Counted from the stretch's first letter, positions 35,271-46,562 are shown. The stretch: 64,000 nt of DNA from Bowmanella dokdonensis (GCF_017254865.1 NZ_JAFKCV010000003.1:62001-126000), one strand, 5' to 3'. Numbers and translations: made by a program. Notes: a model not told the origin generated them from the sequence alone.

Positions 35271-36143
35271 ATGGCAGTGACTGCAGCCCTTGTAAAAGAA
35301 CTTCGTGAGCGTACCGGTGCCGGCATGCTGGATTGCAAGAAAGCGCTGGAGGAAACCAGCGGTGATGTCGAGCTGGCCATCGAAAACATGCGTAAGTCCG
35401 GTCAGGCCAAAGCCGCCAAGAAAGCCGGTCGTATTGCCGCCGAAGGCGTGATCCTGACCAAGGTTGAAGGCAATGTTGCGGTAATGATGGAACTGAACTG
35501 TGAAACTGACTTTGTTGCCCGCGATGAAAGCTTCCTCGCTTTCGGTAACAAGGTGGTGGAACTGGCTTTGGCCAATAAGGTTAACGACGCCGAAGCGTTG
35601 AATGGTCTGGAGCTGGACGGTGCCAAGGTATCCGATGTCCGTGACAACCTGGTGGCCAAGATTGGTGAAAACATCAATGTTCGCCGTGTGGTGACCATTG
35701 AAGGTGACACCCTGGGCGCCTATGTCCACGGTGGCCGTATTGGTGTGCTGACCATTCTCACCGGTGGTAGCGAAGATCTGGCCAAAGACGTGGCTATGCA
35801 TGTTGCCGCATCCAACCCACAGTTCGTCAAACCTGAACAGGTTTCTGCCGAGGTGGTTGAGAAAGAAAAAGCCATCCAGATCGACATTGCCATGCAAAGC
35901 GGTAAACCTGCCGAGATTGCCGAAAAGATGGTTGCCGGCCGCATGAGCAAGTTCACCGGTGAAATCTCCCTGACCGGTCAGCCCTTTGTCAAGGATCCTT
36001 CCCAGACCGTCGGTCAGTTGCTCAAAGCGGCCGGTGCCGATGTGATCAACTTCGTTCGCTTCGAAGTGGGCGAGGGTATCGAGAAGAAATCCGAAGACTT
36101 CGCTGCCGAAGTCCAGGCCCAGATGGCGGCTGCCAAGAAGTAA
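35271..36143 (+). CDS. tsf: Elongation factor Ts
   Basis: This 290-residue nucleotide-exchange factor for EF-Tu begins [34 protein letters not shown] (EF-Ts signature 1 LRExTGAGMxDCKKAL) and has [15 protein letters not shown] (signature 2). The dimerisation and C-terminal modules follow in the usual order. GAGGAATTTTAAA precedes the ATG. Length is slightly longer than E. coli EF-Ts (283), within the normal range. Confidence 0.98.
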   Translation: MAVTAALVKELRERTGAGMLDCKKALEETSGDVELAIENMRKSGQAKAAKKAGRIAAEGVILTKVEGNVAVMMELNCETDFVARDESFLAFGNKVVELALANKVNDAEALNGLELDGAKVSDVRDNLVAKIGENINVRRVVTIEGDTLGAYVHGGRIGVLTILTGGSEDLAKDVAMHVAASNPQFVKPEQVSAEVVEKEKAIQIDIAMQSGKPAEIAEKMVAGRMSKFTGEISLTGQPFVKDPSQTVGQLLKAAGADVINFVRFEVGEGIEKKSEDFAAEVQAQMAAAKK

Positions 36144-36158
36144 GGCACCTCAAGGCCT

Positions 36159-36190
36159 CACACAGGAGCCGGATCTCAGGCTTCTGTGTG
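36159..36190 (+). repeat. Long hairpin in the tsf 3' region
   Basis: CACACAGGAGCC (36159-36170) pairs with GGCTTCTGTGTG (36179-36190), 12 bp with one G-U pair, loop GGATCTCA. It starts 16 nt after the tsf stop. No T-run follows, so it may stabilise the mRNA 3' end or be a processing site. Confidence 0.6.
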
Positions 36191-36253
36191 AACCGCAGCG
36201 CAAATAAATGGGCTCTGCGACTTTTGCCCCAGGGCAATGTCATATAAACTACG

Positions 36254-36277
36254 GGCACCTCATCTGGGGTGCTTTTT
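36254..36277 (+). terminator. Rho-independent terminator after tsf
   Basis: GGCACC pairs with GGGTGC around TCATCTG, followed by five T (36273-36277). It separates the rpsB-tsf unit from pyrH. Confidence 0.75.
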
Positions 36278-36475
36278 ATTATGTTCAGGATGAACGACGT
36301 GCCGTGATTGCAGGACGCGAAAAGACGGCAATTCTGTGTGGTGCCTCTTGCTCCTAATCCGACAAGAACACAGCACAGCCCGGCATCCTGCTGGTGGAGG
36401 CACTGACTCCCACGCTATATGGGATGTCGTGCTCATTCGCCACGGCTTAACGAATTTACAGGAACAGTCACTTCA

Positions 36476-37216
36476 ATGAGCATCAATCCCAAATCTGCCT
36501 ATCGTCGCATCTTATTAAAACTCAGTGGTGAAGCCCTGATGGGCGAAGAAGGATTCGGCATTGATCCCAAAGTGCTGGACCGGATGGCCCAGGAAATCAA
36601 GGAACTGGTTGAGTTAGGCGTTCAGGTGGGACTGGTCATCGGGGGCGGCAATCTGTTTCGTGGGGAAGGCCTGGCCAGGGCGGGTATGAACCGGGTGGTG
36701 GGCGATCATATGGGGATGCTGGCCACTGTCATGAACGGGCTGGCTATGCGCGACGCCCTGCACAGGGCTTTTGTCAATGCCCGACTGATGTCAGCGATCC
36801 CACTCAACGGAGTCTGTGACGCCTATAATTGGGCTGAGGCCATCAGCCTTCTCAAGTCAGGACGAGTAGTGATTTTTGCCGCAGGTACCGGCAATCCCTT
36901 CTTTACTACGGATTCAGCCGCTTGCCTGAGAGGAATCGAGATTGAAGCCGACGCAGTGCTCAAGGGCACCAAGGTCGACGGCGTCTACGACTCGGATCCG
37001 GCCAAGAACCCGGAAGCCGTTATGTATCAGCAACTCACGTATCAGGAAGTGCTGGAAAAAGAATTAAAAGTGATGGATCTGGCGGCCTTTACTCTGGCCC
37101 GCGATCACAACCTGCCTATCCGGGTCTTCAATATGAATAAGCCGGGTTGTCTCAAGGCGGTTGTGATGGGAGAGTGCGAAGGCACGCTGATAGATCATCA
37201 GAATAATCTCAATTAA
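36476..37216 (+). CDS. pyrH: Uridylate kinase
   Basis: This 246-residue hexameric UMP kinase makes UDP. It shows [15 protein letters not shown] (phosphate-binding), [41 protein letters not shown] (UMP site) and [42 protein letters not shown] 36476 gives the family start [24 protein letters not shown] lies about 12 nt upstream. The frr gene follows after 24 bp. Confidence 0.97.
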   Translation: MSINPKSAYRRILLKLSGEALMGEEGFGIDPKVLDRMAQEIKELVELGVQVGLVIGGGNLFRGEGLARAGMNRVVGDHMGMLATVMNGLAMRDALHRAFVNARLMSAIPLNGVCDAYNWAEAISLLKSGRVVIFAAGTGNPFFTTDSAACLRGIEIEADAVLKGTKVDGVYDSDPAKNPEAVMYQQLTYQEVLEKELKVMDLAAFTLARDHNLPIRVFNMNKPGCLKAVVMGECEGTLIDHQNNLN

Positions 37217-37240
37217 GCACCGCTATTTAGGATTGAAAGC

Positions 37241-37798
37241 ATGATTAACGACATTAAAAAAGACGCCAAAGAGCGCATGACCAAATCCATCAGTGCACTG
37301 AAAAGCCAGTTCAGCAAAATTCGCACTGGCCGCGCCCATCCCAGCCTGCTGGACAGTATTATGGTTAGTTACTATGGGTCTGACACGCCGCTGCGCCAGA
37401 TAGCCAATGTGGTGGCCGAAGATGCCCGTACCCTGTCGCTCACCGTATTCGATAAAAGTGCCACCCAGGCGGTGGAGAAGGCCATTATGCAGTCTGATCT
37501 GGGCCTGAACCCCATGAGTACCGGTACGGTTATCCGTATTCCGTTGCCGGCATTAACGGAAGAACGCCGCAAGGACCTGATCAAGGTGGTACGCGCTGAG
37601 GCGGAGCAGGGACGTGTGGGGATTCGCAACGTTCGTCGCGATGCCAACTCTGATATCAAGGAATTGGTCAAGGAAAAAGAGATCAGTGAGGACGAAGGGC
37701 ATCGTGCCGAGGAGGAAGTCCAGAAGCTAACGGATGATTTCGTCAAACAGATCGATCAGATGCTGGCGGACAAAGAAAAAGAACTGATGGAAATCTGA
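37241..37798 (+). CDS. frr: Ribosome recycling factor
   Basis: This 185-residue factor splits post-termination ribosomes together with EF-G. It begins [46 protein letters not shown] and has the family core [42 protein letters not shown], with C-terminal [23 protein letters not shown]. The length equals E. coli RRF. It lies between pyrH and uppS as expected. Confidence 0.98.
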   Translation: MINDIKKDAKERMTKSISALKSQFSKIRTGRAHPSLLDSIMVSYYGSDTPLRQIANVVAEDARTLSLTVFDKSATQAVEKAIMQSDLGLNPMSTGTVIRIPLPALTEERRKDLIKVVRAEAEQGRVGIRNVRRDANSDIKELVKEKEISEDEGHRAEEEVQKLTDDFVKQIDQMLADKEKELMEI

Positions 37799-37828
37799 TC
37801 GGGCCGGCGCCCGATCAGGAATTACCTT

Positions 37829-38554
37829 ATGTCTTCACAAATCATCCCCCGGCACGTTGCTATCATCATGGATGGTAACGGTCGTTGGGCCAAGCAACGG
37901 GGCAAACTTCGCACCTTCGGCCACAAGGCCGGTGTGGAGTCTGTGCGCAACGCCGTGTCGCTGGCCAGGCGAAAGGGTATTGAGGCGCTTACCCTGTTTG
38001 CCTTTTCCAGTGAGAACTGGAGTCGGCCGGCAGAAGAGGTGGGCGTGCTGATGGAACTCTTTAACCTGGTGCTCAAGAGTGAAGTCAAGAAATTGCATAA
38101 GAATGACGTCAGGCTCAAGGTGGTCGGCGATCTCGGCCGTTTTGACGTCAAGCTGGTGGAGCGCATTCGCGCGGCCGAACAGATGACGGCCAACAACCAG
38201 TCGCTGGTGCTTAATATCGCGGCCAATTATGGCGGTCGTTGGGACATAGTGCAGGCGGCCCGGCAACTGGCTGACAAGGTGGCGGCCGGCGAAATAGACA
38301 GCAGCGAAATCAGTGAAGCCAGTTTCGATGCACAAACATCCCTTGCTTCGTTACCCGATCTGGATTTGTTGATTCGCACCGGCGGTGAGAGCCGGGTCAG
38401 CAACTTTCTGCTTTGGCAGATGGCCTATGCTGAGCTTTACTTCACCCCGGCTCTGTGGCCGGATTTCAATGAAGAAGAATTTGAACTGGCCCTGGCGGAT
38501 TTTGCCGCCCGGCAGAGACGCTTTGGCATGACATCCGAACAGGTAGAGACATGA
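37829..38554 (+). CDS. uppS: Undecaprenyl diphosphate synthase
   Basis: This 241-residue cis-prenyltransferase makes the C55 lipid carrier for peptidoglycan and LPS. Motifs: HVAIIMDGNGRWAKQRGKLRTFGHKAG (catalytic Asp and substrate site), TLFAFSSENWSRPAEEV, and LDLLIRTGGESRVSNFLLWQMAYAELYFTPALWPDF. It lies 19 bp before the TTG start of cdsA. Confidence 0.97.
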   Translation: MSSQIIPRHVAIIMDGNGRWAKQRGKLRTFGHKAGVESVRNAVSLARRKGIEALTLFAFSSENWSRPAEEVGVLMELFNLVLKSEVKKLHKNDVRLKVVGDLGRFDVKLVERIRAAEQMTANNQSLVLNIAANYGGRWDIVQAARQLADKVAAGEIDSSEISEASFDAQTSLASLPDLDLLIRTGGESRVSNFLLWQMAYAELYFTPALWPDFNEEEFELALADFAARQRRFGMTSEQVET

Positions 38555-38573
38555 GCGTCAAAGGATCTATCTC

Positions 38574-39437
38574 TTGTTAAAACAACGTATCATCACGGCC
38601 CTGATTCTGGCGCCTCTGGCGCTGGGAGCCATTCTGTTTCTCCCCCTTGAGAGTTTTGAGCTGTGTATTGGCTTGATCATTGGCTTGGGTGCCTGGGAGT
38701 GGAGCAAGCTGATGGGGCTAAGCCAGAGGCTGCATAAGGCCCTGTATACGGCTCTGGCGCTGCTTATTTGCGCCTTGCTGGCTTTTTGGGTGCCTACTGA
38801 ACTTATCTGGTATCAGGGTCAACTGAATAATGTCTACCTGAGCGTATTGGCATTGGCCGCCCTGTGGTGGGTGGTTTCCCTGCTGATGATCCTCGCTTAT
38901 CCCAGATATACCAGTCGTTGGCGTAACAGTATCAGACTGCGCGGCCTGTTTGGTCTGCTGACCCTGATCCCCACCTGGGTGGCCATCGTGACTTTGCGCA
39001 CCCAGCTTTACGACGTGGATGATCTGTATGGGGCCTCTTTGATCTTTTATGTGCTTGGCATTGTCTGGGCCGCCGATATCGGTGCATTTTTTGTCGGGGT
39101 CAAGTTCGGCCGCCACAAGCTCAGACCCAACGTTTCCCCCGGCAAAACCCTGGAGGGGTTGCTTGGCGGTATTGCCGCTTCCTCTGCCATTATCGGCTTT
39201 GCCGCGTTGCATTATCAGGTTAATGCTTCGATGATCTGGACGCATATACTGATCGGCGGTGTCACTGTAGGCGTATCGGCCCTGGGCGATCTCAATGAAA
39301 GCATGTTCAAGCGTTGTGCCGGTTGCAAGGACAGCGGCACATTGCTGCCGGGCCATGGCGGTATTCTGGATCGCATTGACAGCCTGACCGCCGCCTTCCC
39401 GATCTTCGCTTTGTGCTATGTGCTGTGGATGACCTGA
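38574..39437 (+). CDS. cdsA: Phosphatidate cytidylyltransferase
   Basis: This 287-residue membrane enzyme makes CDP-diacylglycerol for phospholipid synthesis. It has about eight hydrophobic segments and the CdsA signature near the C-terminus ([37 protein letters not shown]). The start is a TTG at 38574 preceded by AAGGA at 8 nt; it gives [17 protein letters not shown], the usual N-terminus. Its stop overlaps the dxr start (TGATG). Confidence 0.95.
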   Translation: MLKQRIITALILAPLALGAILFLPLESFELCIGLIIGLGAWEWSKLMGLSQRLHKALYTALALLICALLAFWVPTELIWYQGQLNNVYLSVLALAALWWVVSLLMILAYPRYTSRWRNSIRLRGLFGLLTLIPTWVAIVTLRTQLYDVDDLYGASLIFYVLGIVWAADIGAFFVGVKFGRHKLRPNVSPGKTLEGLLGGIAASSAIIGFAALHYQVNASMIWTHILIGGVTVGVSALGDLNESMFKRCAGCKDSGTLLPGHGGILDRIDSLTAAFPIFALCYVLWMT

Positions 39438-40621
39438 TGCAGCAGATAACCATACTGGGGTCCACCGGTTCTATCGGGCAAAGCACGTTGGATGTGATCG
39501 CCAGGCATCCTGATAAATACAGGGTCTTTGCCCTGACCGCCAATAAAAACCTGACTTTGCTTATCGAGCAGGCCCGTCAATGCCAGCCGGATTATCTGGT
39601 AATAGCCGACCGGGCAGAGTTACCCCGGGCCCGAGGCATGGCGGACGATGCGGGACTGGACTGCCAACTGCTGGCCGGTGCCGATGCCCTGGACAGGGTG
39701 GCATCTGATGAGCGCACCGACACGGTAATGGCTGCTATTGTCGGTTCAGCCGGCCTGTTGCCTACGATGGCGGCGGTCAAGGCCGGCAAGAAAGTATTGC
39801 TGGCCAACAAGGAAGCCCTGGTGATGTCCGGCAAGCTGTTTATGGATGAAGTGCAAAAGAGCCGAGCGCAGCTTTTACCTATCGACAGTGAGCATAACGC
39901 TATCTATCAATGCCTGCCGGGAGATTTTGGCTATGGCAAGTTAGAAGATGCAGGCATCAACAAGATATTGCTGACCGGTTCAGGCGGGCCCTTTCTGAAC
40001 TGGAACAAAGCCAGACTCGCCGCGGTCACCCCAGAGCAGGCTTGCTGCCATCCCAACTGGAATATGGGCCGGAAAATTTCGGTGGACTCCGCCACTATGA
40101 TGAACAAGGGGCTGGAGTTTATCGAAGCCTGTTGGCTGTTTGGTGCCAGACCGGAGCAGATTCAGGTGGTTATTCACCCGCAAAGCGTGATCCATTCCAT
40201 GGTCCAGTACCGGGACGGCTCGGTGCTGGCCCAGTTGGGTAATCCAGATATGCGCACCCCCATTGCTCACGCCCTTGCCTATCCCCAGCGGATAGACTCC
40301 GGCGTACAGCCGCTGGATTTTTCCAGCATGACGGACTTCAGTTTCCGCCTGCCGGACTACGACCAGTATCCGAACCTGCGTCTGGCCATGCAGGCATGCG
40401 GAGCCGGCCAGTATGCCACCACAGGACTGAACGCCGCCAATGAACTGGCTGTTGAGGCCTTCTTGCAGGGGCACCTGTCTTTCCCGCAGATAGCCGCGTT
40501 CAATGAGGCGGTACTGGAACAGTTGGAAAGCTGTCCGCTGACCAGTCTGGATGCCATTGTCGAATTCGATGCCCAGGCCAGAGCCATCGCCGGGCAGTTA
40601 CTCAACAAGATGGTGGCATAG
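39437..40621 (+). CDS. dxr: 1-deoxy-D-xylulose 5-phosphate reductoisomerase
   Basis: This 394-residue enzyme carries out the committed step of the MEP isoprenoid pathway. N-terminal NADPH site [20 protein letters not shown], then [18 protein letters not shown], metal/substrate motif [26 protein letters not shown], and the [29 protein letters not shown] block are all present. ATG 39437 overlaps the cdsA stop by one base; the in-frame ATG at 39413 lies inside cdsA and is not needed. Confidence 0.97.
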   Translation: MQQITILGSTGSIGQSTLDVIARHPDKYRVFALTANKNLTLLIEQARQCQPDYLVIADRAELPRARGMADDAGLDCQLLAGADALDRVASDERTDTVMAAIVGSAGLLPTMAAVKAGKKVLLANKEALVMSGKLFMDEVQKSRAQLLPIDSEHNAIYQCLPGDFGYGKLEDAGINKILLTGSGGPFLNWNKARLAAVTPEQACCHPNWNMGRKISVDSATMMNKGLEFIEACWLFGARPEQIQVVIHPQSVIHSMVQYRDGSVLAQLGNPDMRTPIAHALAYPQRIDSGVQPLDFSSMTDFSFRLPDYDQYPNLRLAMQACGAGQYATTGLNAANELAVEAFLQGHLSFPQIAAFNEAVLEQLESCPLTSLDAIVEFDAQARAIAGQLLNKMVA

Positions 40622-41974
40622 ATGTTTGCATTTTTCTGGAGCCTGTTGTTTTTCGTTATCGCCCTGGGGCTGCTGGTGGCGGTCCATGAGTGGGGGCACT
40701 TTTTCGTCGCCCGTCGCTGTGGTGTGAAAGTACAACGTTTTTCCATCGGCTTTGGAAAGGCACTGTGGCGAACCCATGACAGCAAAGGCACAGAATATGT
40801 ATTGGCTGCCATTCCATTGGGTGGCTATGTGAAAATGCTGGATGAGCGGGTCGAGCCGGTCAGGGAAGAGGAACTGCCTTATTGCTTTAACCGACAGCCG
40901 GTTATCAAGCGGATTGCCATTATTGCTGCCGGCCCCCTGACTAATTTTGTCTTTGCGGTATTTGCCCTGATGCTGATGTACATGCTGGGTGTGGAAACCG
41001 TCAAACCGGTACTGGGGGAGGTACCCGAGGCCTCTATCGCGTCACAGGGCGGTATTCAGCCTGGCATGCAAATCCAGGCAATTGGCGACCGGCAGACGCT
41101 TGACTGGGAAGCGGTCAACCTGGAGTTGATCTCGCATATCGGCAAACCGGAATTGCGAATGCAATTGAGCATGCCCCAAGGCGGTGAGCCGGTGATACGA
41201 ACTCTGGATCTGGCCAACTGGCAGTTCAACCCGGACAGTGAATCAGCCCTGTCCAGCCTGGGGTTGATCCCCTTTCGTCCCGAGCCCACCAGGACCCTGG
41301 CTTATATTGCCGAAGGGTCGCCGGCAGAGGCGGGTGGGCTTGAGCCAGGGGATAAAATTGTCCGTCTGGACGGAACTCCCGTGCAGAATTGGAAACAAAT
41401 AGTGGACCTGATTGCGGCAAACCCCAATCGGGTGCTGGATTTTCAAGTTGAGCGAAATGGTTATCAGACCTCTTTGCAGGCCAGGATTGAGAGCCGGGAG
41501 GTGGATGGTCGCCAGCAGGGATACCTTGGGGTGGTGCCGCAAGTGGAATCCTGGCCGGAGTCTTACCGTTTTACCCACCAGTATGGCCCGGTTGGGGCTT
41601 TACTGGAGGGGGCGGACAAGACCTGGCGTCTGATGGTGCTCAGTGTGGAAATGATCGGTAAGCTGATTACCGGCGATGTGTCGGTGAAGAATCTCAGTGG
41701 TCCCATTTCCATCGCCCAGGGAGCGGGTGTCAGTGCAGGTTACGGACTGGTGTATTTCCTGAGCTTTCTGGCTTTGATCAGCGTTAATCTGGGCATTATC
41801 AACCTTTTACCCTTACCGGTACTTGATGGTGGGCACCTACTCTATTATTTTATTGAGCTTTTGACGGGGCGGCCGGTTCCTGAATCGGTGCAGGAAGTTG
41901 GATTTCGTATAGGGGGGGCGCTGCTTCTCCTGTTGATGACCATCGCCATTGTGAATGACATTGCTCGCTTATAG
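40622..41974 (+). CDS. rseP: Regulator of sigma E protease (site-2 protease)
   Basis: This 450-residue intramembrane zinc protease cuts RseA during the sigma-E envelope stress response. The zinc motif HEWGHFFVARRCGVKVQRFSIGFG lies in the first transmembrane segment and the third ligand in NLLPLPVLDGGHLLYYFIE. Two tandem PDZ domains occupy about residues 115-310 (GIQPGMQIQAIGDRQTLDWEAV and AGGLEPGDKIVRLDGTPVQNWKQI). The ATG directly follows the dxr stop (TAGATG). Its place just before bamA-skp fits its envelope role. Confidence 0.97.
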   Translation: MFAFFWSLLFFVIALGLLVAVHEWGHFFVARRCGVKVQRFSIGFGKALWRTHDSKGTEYVLAAIPLGGYVKMLDERVEPVREEELPYCFNRQPVIKRIAIIAAGPLTNFVFAVFALMLMYMLGVETVKPVLGEVPEASIASQGGIQPGMQIQAIGDRQTLDWEAVNLELISHIGKPELRMQLSMPQGGEPVIRTLDLANWQFNPDSESALSSLGLIPFRPEPTRTLAYIAEGSPAEAGGLEPGDKIVRLDGTPVQNWKQIVDLIAANPNRVLDFQVERNGYQTSLQARIESREVDGRQQGYLGVVPQVESWPESYRFTHQYGPVGALLEGADKTWRLMVLSVEMIGKLITGDVSVKNLSGPISIAQGAGVSAGYGLVYFLSFLALISVNLGIINLLPLPVLDGGHLLYYFIELLTGRPVPESVQEVGFRIGGALLLLLMTIAIVNDIARL

Positions 41975-42026
41975 GCTGTCTCAAGGGTTTGGATGCAGGC
42001 CCGGTAGTTTGGAAGAATAATATTAA

Positions 42027-44492
42027 ATGAAGTTAAAACAGTTAGTTGCAGCCGGTTTATTGCTATCCGGAGCCTCCGTCAGCGCGGCCGAGCCGGCCAG
42101 TGAATTCATTGTTGAAGATATCAAGGTGGAGGGGCTGCAGCGTGTTGCGCTGGGTGCCGCTCTGACCTACCTGCCGGTCAAGGTGGGAGACAGGCTGAAT
42201 GAATTCCGTGTCGCCCAGTTGATCCGTTCCCTGTATTCATCCACGCACTTCGAAAGCATTAAGGTCTTGCGCGACGGCAATACTCTGGTGGTACAGGTGC
42301 GCGAGCGCCCGACTATCAGCAATATCACCTTCGATGGCAATAAGGACATCAAGGAGGAGCAGCTCCAGCAGAGTCTGGATGACAGCAAGATCCGTGTCGG
42401 CGATCCCCTCGACAAAACGGTGCTGACTTCCATTGAAAATGGTCTGAAGGATTTCTATTACAGTATCGGTAAATATAACGCTGATGTGAACGCCATTATC
42501 ACCCCGTTGCCGCGCAACCGGGTGGATCTTAAGTTCCTGTTCGAAGAAGGGGACGCCGCCGAGATTAAGCAGATCAACATTGTCGGCAATGAGATTTTTA
42601 CCGACCAGGAACTGCTGGATCAGGTAGAGCTTAGATTTGACACGCCCTGGTGGGACTTCCTGTCAGAGACACGCTACCAGAAACAGAAGCTGACAGGTGA
42701 CATTGAGACCCTGCGCAGTTACTACATGGATCGGGGCTACTTACGTTACAACCTGGATTCCACTCAGGTGTCCATGACGCCGGATAAATCCGGTATCTAT
42801 GTGGCGCTGAACGTGACAGAGGGTGAGCAGTATACGATTTCCGACGTGGAGCTGATTGGGGATTTGCTGGGACAGGAAGAGACCATCAAGCAGATCCTGC
42901 CGCTGCGCAAGGAGCGCATGTATAACCTGGCTGAAGTGACTTATACAGAAGAGTTTATCAGCAAATACCTGGGTCGTTTCGGCTACGCCTTTCCCACGGT
43001 GACCACCATTCCGGAGATCAATGACGAGGACAAGACGGTCAAGCTGACTCTGTCGGTGGATCCGGGGAAACGAATTTATGTACGCCGGATCAATTTCCAG
43101 GGAAACAATGTCACCGCCGATGAAGTACTGCGCCGGGAAGTCCGGCAGATGGAAGGGGCCTGGCTGTCCAATGTGGCGCTGGAGTCGTCCAAAGGACATA
43201 TGTCGCGGTTGACCTATGTTGAGGAAGTGGAATTCGATACGGTCCGTCTGCCAGGTGAAGAAGACAAGGTGGACGTGGACTTTACCGTTAAGGAACAACC
43301 CTCGGGCTCTTTCAATGCGGGTATCGGCTATGGAGATCGCACCAAGCTGAGCCTGCAGGCCGGCATTCAACAGGATAACTTCCTGGGCACCGGCAAGCGC
43401 CTGGGCCTGAGCCTGAATACCGTTTCCTATCAGCAAAGTGCAACTATCACCTATACGGACCCCTATTTCACCATCGACGGCATCAGCCTGGGCGGCACGT
43501 TGTTCTACTCAGAGTTCGATGCGGGTAACGCCAATCTGGTGCAGTACAACAACAAATCCTGGGGTATCGGCGCCAACTTCGGTTATCCGGTTAACGAATA
43601 TAACCGGCTCAACTTCGGTTTTACCTACAGATTCAACGAAATTTCCCAGTTGCAGACCTATGATCAGATCCAGGATTTCTACAGCCTGTTTGCCGATCCC
43701 AGCAACCCGGACGCCGGCATCGACTTCAATACCTATGAATTTACTGCCGGTTGGAGCCGTTCGACCCTTAACCGGGGCATTTTCCCCACGGCTGGCTCCT
43801 CACAGCGGGCAGTGGCCAAGGTCACCGCACCTTTCTCAGACGTGGATTATTTCAAGCTGAGCTTCGATGCCAAACATTACTTCCCCTTGTCCCGGGATCA
43901 GCGCTGGTCATTCCTGGCCCGCCTGGAACTGGGCTATGGCAATGGTTACGGCGACATAGAGGGTAACGATCAGATCCTGCCTTTCTGGGATAACTTCCGT
44001 GCCGGGGGCAGCGACTCCCTTCGCGGCTTTGAGAACAATACGGTTGGTCCCCGAGCCATTTACCGGCAACCGCGTACCATTACCGGACCGGACGGCACAC
44101 CGATTCCGCTTGGACCGAATCAGGACAACATCGTGGTGTCTCAGCGAGCGATCGGCGGTAACGCGATGGCCCTGGGTGGCCTTGAGTTAATTGTTCCCAC
44201 GCCTTTTGTAGATGAGGAGTTCGACAATTCGGTACGTACCAGTCTGTTTGTGGACGTGGGGAATGTGTGGGACACTGAGTTTCGTATCGACAAGTACAAC
44301 GGACTGAGAGAATCCGAACGGGCTGAAATAGCCGATTATGGTGATTATGGGCGTTTCAGAACCTCCGCCGGCTTGTCCGTGCAGTGGCTGTCACCCATGG
44401 GCCCGATGATCTTCAGCTTCTCACGGATCCTGCGAGAAGAAGATGGCGACGAAAGCCGCTTCTTCTCATTCAATATTGGCCAGACATTCTAA
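42027..44492 (+). CDS. bamA: Outer membrane protein assembly factor BamA
   Basis: This 821-residue Omp85 protein inserts beta-barrels into the outer membrane. A signal peptide ([23 protein letters not shown]) is followed by five POTRA domains (about 27-430; for example [35 protein letters not shown]) and the 16-strand barrel with [23 protein letters not shown] (the conserved RGF of loop 6) and C-terminal Phe ([10 protein letters not shown]). AGAATAATATTAA precedes the ATG, with no strong ribosome site. Skp follows 42 bp later. Confidence 0.98.
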   Translation: MKLKQLVAAGLLLSGASVSAAEPASEFIVEDIKVEGLQRVALGAALTYLPVKVGDRLNEFRVAQLIRSLYSSTHFESIKVLRDGNTLVVQVRERPTISNITFDGNKDIKEEQLQQSLDDSKIRVGDPLDKTVLTSIENGLKDFYYSIGKYNADVNAIITPLPRNRVDLKFLFEEGDAAEIKQINIVGNEIFTDQELLDQVELRFDTPWWDFLSETRYQKQKLTGDIETLRSYYMDRGYLRYNLDSTQVSMTPDKSGIYVALNVTEGEQYTISDVELIGDLLGQEETIKQILPLRKERMYNLAEVTYTEEFISKYLGRFGYAFPTVTTIPEINDEDKTVKLTLSVDPGKRIYVRRINFQGNNVTADEVLRREVRQMEGAWLSNVALESSKGHMSRLTYVEEVEFDTVRLPGEEDKVDVDFTVKEQPSGSFNAGIGYGDRTKLSLQAGIQQDNFLGTGKRLGLSLNTVSYQQSATITYTDPYFTIDGISLGGTLFYSEFDAGNANLVQYNNKSWGIGANFGYPVNEYNRLNFGFTYRFNEISQLQTYDQIQDFYSLFADPSNPDAGIDFNTYEFTAGWSRSTLNRGIFPTAGSSQRAVAKVTAPFSDVDYFKLSFDAKHYFPLSRDQRWSFLARLELGYGNGYGDIEGNDQILPFWDNFRAGGSDSLRGFENNTVGPRAIYRQPRTITGPDGTPIPLGPNQDNIVVSQRAIGGNAMALGGLELIVPTPFVDEEFDNSVRTSLFVDVGNVWDTEFRIDKYNGLRESERAEIADYGDYGRFRTSAGLSVQWLSPMGPMIFSFSRILREEDGDESRFFSFNIGQTF

Positions 44493-44534
44493 TAAGAGCC
44501 CCGACCAGGGGCAGATTCATTTAAGGAGAATAAT

Positions 44535-45053
44535 TTGAAAACTCTGAGCAAAAGCATACTGACTGCCGCCATTCTTGGCACATCCATGATGAGTTCAGCG
44601 GCCCTGGCCGAGCAGAAGATTGGCGTGGTAAGTGTTCAGGGCGTTTTCCAGTCCCTGCCCCAGGCAGCCGTGATCCAGGAAAACATCCGGGCTGAATTCA
44701 AGGACCAGATCGAAGAAATCACCCGTCTGGAGAAGGACATCAAGTACTATCTCGAGAAGCAACAGCGCGATGCCGCCACCATGAGCGAGAAGGAACGCAA
44801 GGAGCTGGAAGACAAACTGATCAGCCTGCGTGATGACTATGCCGGTAAGACCCAGCCCCTGCAGAACCAAATCCAGCAACGTCAGATGGAAGAGCGTAAC
44901 AAACTGCTGGGGTTGATCAAACAGACCATCGACAGCATTGCTGAGAAGGACAAGTACGACATGGTGCTTAATGCTGAAGCCGTTATATACATGAAGGACA
45001 AAGGCACAGATCTGTCCAAGCAGGTCATCGATCAGGTCAGCAAAATCAAGTAA
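44535..45053 (+). CDS. skp: Periplasmic chaperone Skp/OmpH
   Basis: This 172-residue protein carries unfolded outer-membrane proteins across the periplasm to BamA. It has a signal peptide (KTLSKSILTAAILGTSMMSSAALAEQ) and the Skp core: KIGVVSVQGVFQSLPQAA, a long charged coiled-coil (about 60-125) and YDMVLNAEAVIYMKDKGTDLSKQVI. The start is a TTG with a strong AAGGAGAA ribosome site 5 nt upstream. Confidence 0.95.
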   Translation: MKTLSKSILTAAILGTSMMSSAALAEQKIGVVSVQGVFQSLPQAAVIQENIRAEFKDQIEEITRLEKDIKYYLEKQQRDAATMSEKERKELEDKLISLRDDYAGKTQPLQNQIQQRQMEERNKLLGLIKQTIDSIAEKDKYDMVLNAEAVIYMKDKGTDLSKQVIDQVSKIK

Positions 45054-45064
45054 CGGAACGCTAC

Positions 45065-46111
45065 ATGCAGCAATACAGCTTGCGACAACTGGCGGATCAT
45101 ATCGGCGCCCGCATCGAAGGAGATGAAAGCATACTGATCCATTCTGTAGGCACTCTGGCTGGCGCGGGAAAAGGTCAGATCTCCTTTTTGTCCAACAGCA
45201 AGTATCGCAGCCGCCTGGCAGACACGTCGGCCGAAGCCGTCATTCTGCATGCAGACGATCTGCCGCACTGCTCCTGCGCAGCACTGGTGATGGACAACCC
45301 CTATGTGGGCTTTGCCCTGGTGGCCCAGTTGATGGACACCACACCGGCAGCCGCAGAGTCCGTCTCTCCCCATGCTGTGATTGCACCAGATGCTAAATTT
45401 GGCGAAGGGGTGGTCATAGGCGCCCATGCGGTTATCGAAGCCGGTGTTGAACTGGCCGAAGGTGTGCAGATTGGTGCGGGCTGTGTGATCGGCAGGAACA
45501 GTCGTATCGGTGCCCGCAGTAAGCTGTGGGCCAACGTCACCCTCTATCATGATGTGCAGATTGGCCAAGACTGCCTTATTCAGTCCGGCGCTGTTATCGG
45601 TGCAGACGGATTTGGTTACGCCAATGACAAGGGCCGCTGGGTCAAGATTCCGCAGATTGGCCGGGTTATCCTGGGTAATAGGGTGGAAATTGGCGCCAGC
45701 ACCACAGTGGACAGGGGAGCCCTCGAAGACACCGTGCTGCATGACGGGGTTATCATCGACAATCAGTGCCAGATTGCCCACAACGTGGTAATTGGGGAGA
45801 ATACCGCCATCGCCGGTTGCACCGTCATCGGCGGCAGTACGCATATTGGCCGCAACTGTACCATTGGTGGCCTGAGTGCGGTTACCGGCCACGTGGAGAT
45901 TGCCGATAATGTTCATTTCACCGGTATGAGCATGGTCACCAAAGGTGTTACTGAAGCCGGCTTGTACTCTTCAGGCCTGCCCTCCCAGCCAAGCAGGGAG
46001 TGGCGCAAGGCGGTGGCAAGTGTGCGTAACCTGGACAAGCTGGGTCAACGTGTCAAAAGATTGGAACAGAGTATTCATGGCGTGAAAGACGCCCCTGAGG
46101 GAGACAAGTAG
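45065..46111 (+). CDS. lpxD: UDP-3-O-acyl-glucosamine N-acyltransferase
   Basis: This 348-residue enzyme adds the N-linked acyl chain in lipid A synthesis (third step). The N-terminal uridine-binding domain (MQQYSLRQLADHIGARIEGD...ISFLSNSKYRSRL) leads into a left-handed beta-helix of hexapeptide repeats (about 100-300), with IGADGFGYANDKGRWVKIPQIG and the catalytic-His loop IDNQCQIAHNVVIGENTAIAG. A C-terminal helix follows. The fabZ TTG start directly follows its stop. Confidence 0.97.
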   Translation: MQQYSLRQLADHIGARIEGDESILIHSVGTLAGAGKGQISFLSNSKYRSRLADTSAEAVILHADDLPHCSCAALVMDNPYVGFALVAQLMDTTPAAAESVSPHAVIAPDAKFGEGVVIGAHAVIEAGVELAEGVQIGAGCVIGRNSRIGARSKLWANVTLYHDVQIGQDCLIQSGAVIGADGFGYANDKGRWVKIPQIGRVILGNRVEIGASTTVDRGALEDTVLHDGVIIDNQCQIAHNVVIGENTAIAGCTVIGGSTHIGRNCTIGGLSAVTGHVEIADNVHFTGMSMVTKGVTEAGLYSSGLPSQPSREWRKAVASVRNLDKLGQRVKRLEQSIHGVKDAPEGDK

Positions 46112-46558
46112 TTGGCTAATGAGTTGAATCAGATCCAAATTGAAGAAATCATGGAGCTGTTGCCCCACCGGTACCCTTTTCTGTTGATTGACCGGGTAAC
46201 GGCATACAAGCTTGGTGAGTCAATCATCGCCTACAAGAATATCAGCTTCAACGAGCCCTGCTTCACCGGACATTTTCCGGGCAAGCCCATTTTTCCCGGT
46301 GTGCTGATTTTAGAGGCCATGGCGCAGGCTGCCGGCATCCTGGGATTCAAGACCGTGGGCAATTCAGACGATCTGTATCTGTATGCAGGCATCGACAATG
46401 CCAGGTTCAAACGCCCCGTGGTGCCCGGCGACAGGCTGGACTTCGATGTACGCCTGATCAAGGAGCGCCGGGGAATCTGGAAGTTTTCCGGTGTCGCCAG
46501 TGTCGATGGTGCCGAAGTCTGCAGTGCCGAGTTCATGTGTGCCATGAGGAAGATGTAA
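46112..46558 (+). CDS. fabZ: 3-hydroxyacyl-[ACP] dehydratase FabZ
   Basis: This 148-residue hot-dog-fold dehydratase works in fatty acid elongation. It shows [14 protein letters not shown], ENDxx-like [33 protein letters not shown] (catalytic His and Glu), and [11 protein letters not shown]. The start is a TTG immediately after the lpxD stop (TAGTTG), suggesting translational coupling rather than a separate ribosome site. Its place among lpx genes reflects competition for the same hydroxyacyl-ACP. Confidence 0.96.
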   Translation: MANELNQIQIEEIMELLPHRYPFLLIDRVTAYKLGESIIAYKNISFNEPCFTGHFPGKPIFPGVLILEAMAQAAGILGFKTVGNSDDLYLYAGIDNARFKRPVVPGDRLDFDVRLIKERRGIWKFSGVASVDGAEVCSAEFMCAMRKM

Positions 46559-46562
46559 CAAG

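Larger units (their letters stand above)
36144..36475. other. tsf-pyrH intergenic region
   Basis: No gene is seen. The stretch holds a 12-bp stem just after tsf (36159-36190), a terminator (36254-36277), and the presumed pyrH promoter region after 36280. No firm -35/-10 pair was chosen. An in-frame upstream extension of pyrH to 36419 is not believed. Confidence 0.6.

Noticed and set aside
36216-36248. A possible pyrH promoter using TATAAA at 36243-36248
   Set aside because: The best -35 candidates are 13 or 21 bp away, outside the normal spacing, and the box lies just before a terminator.
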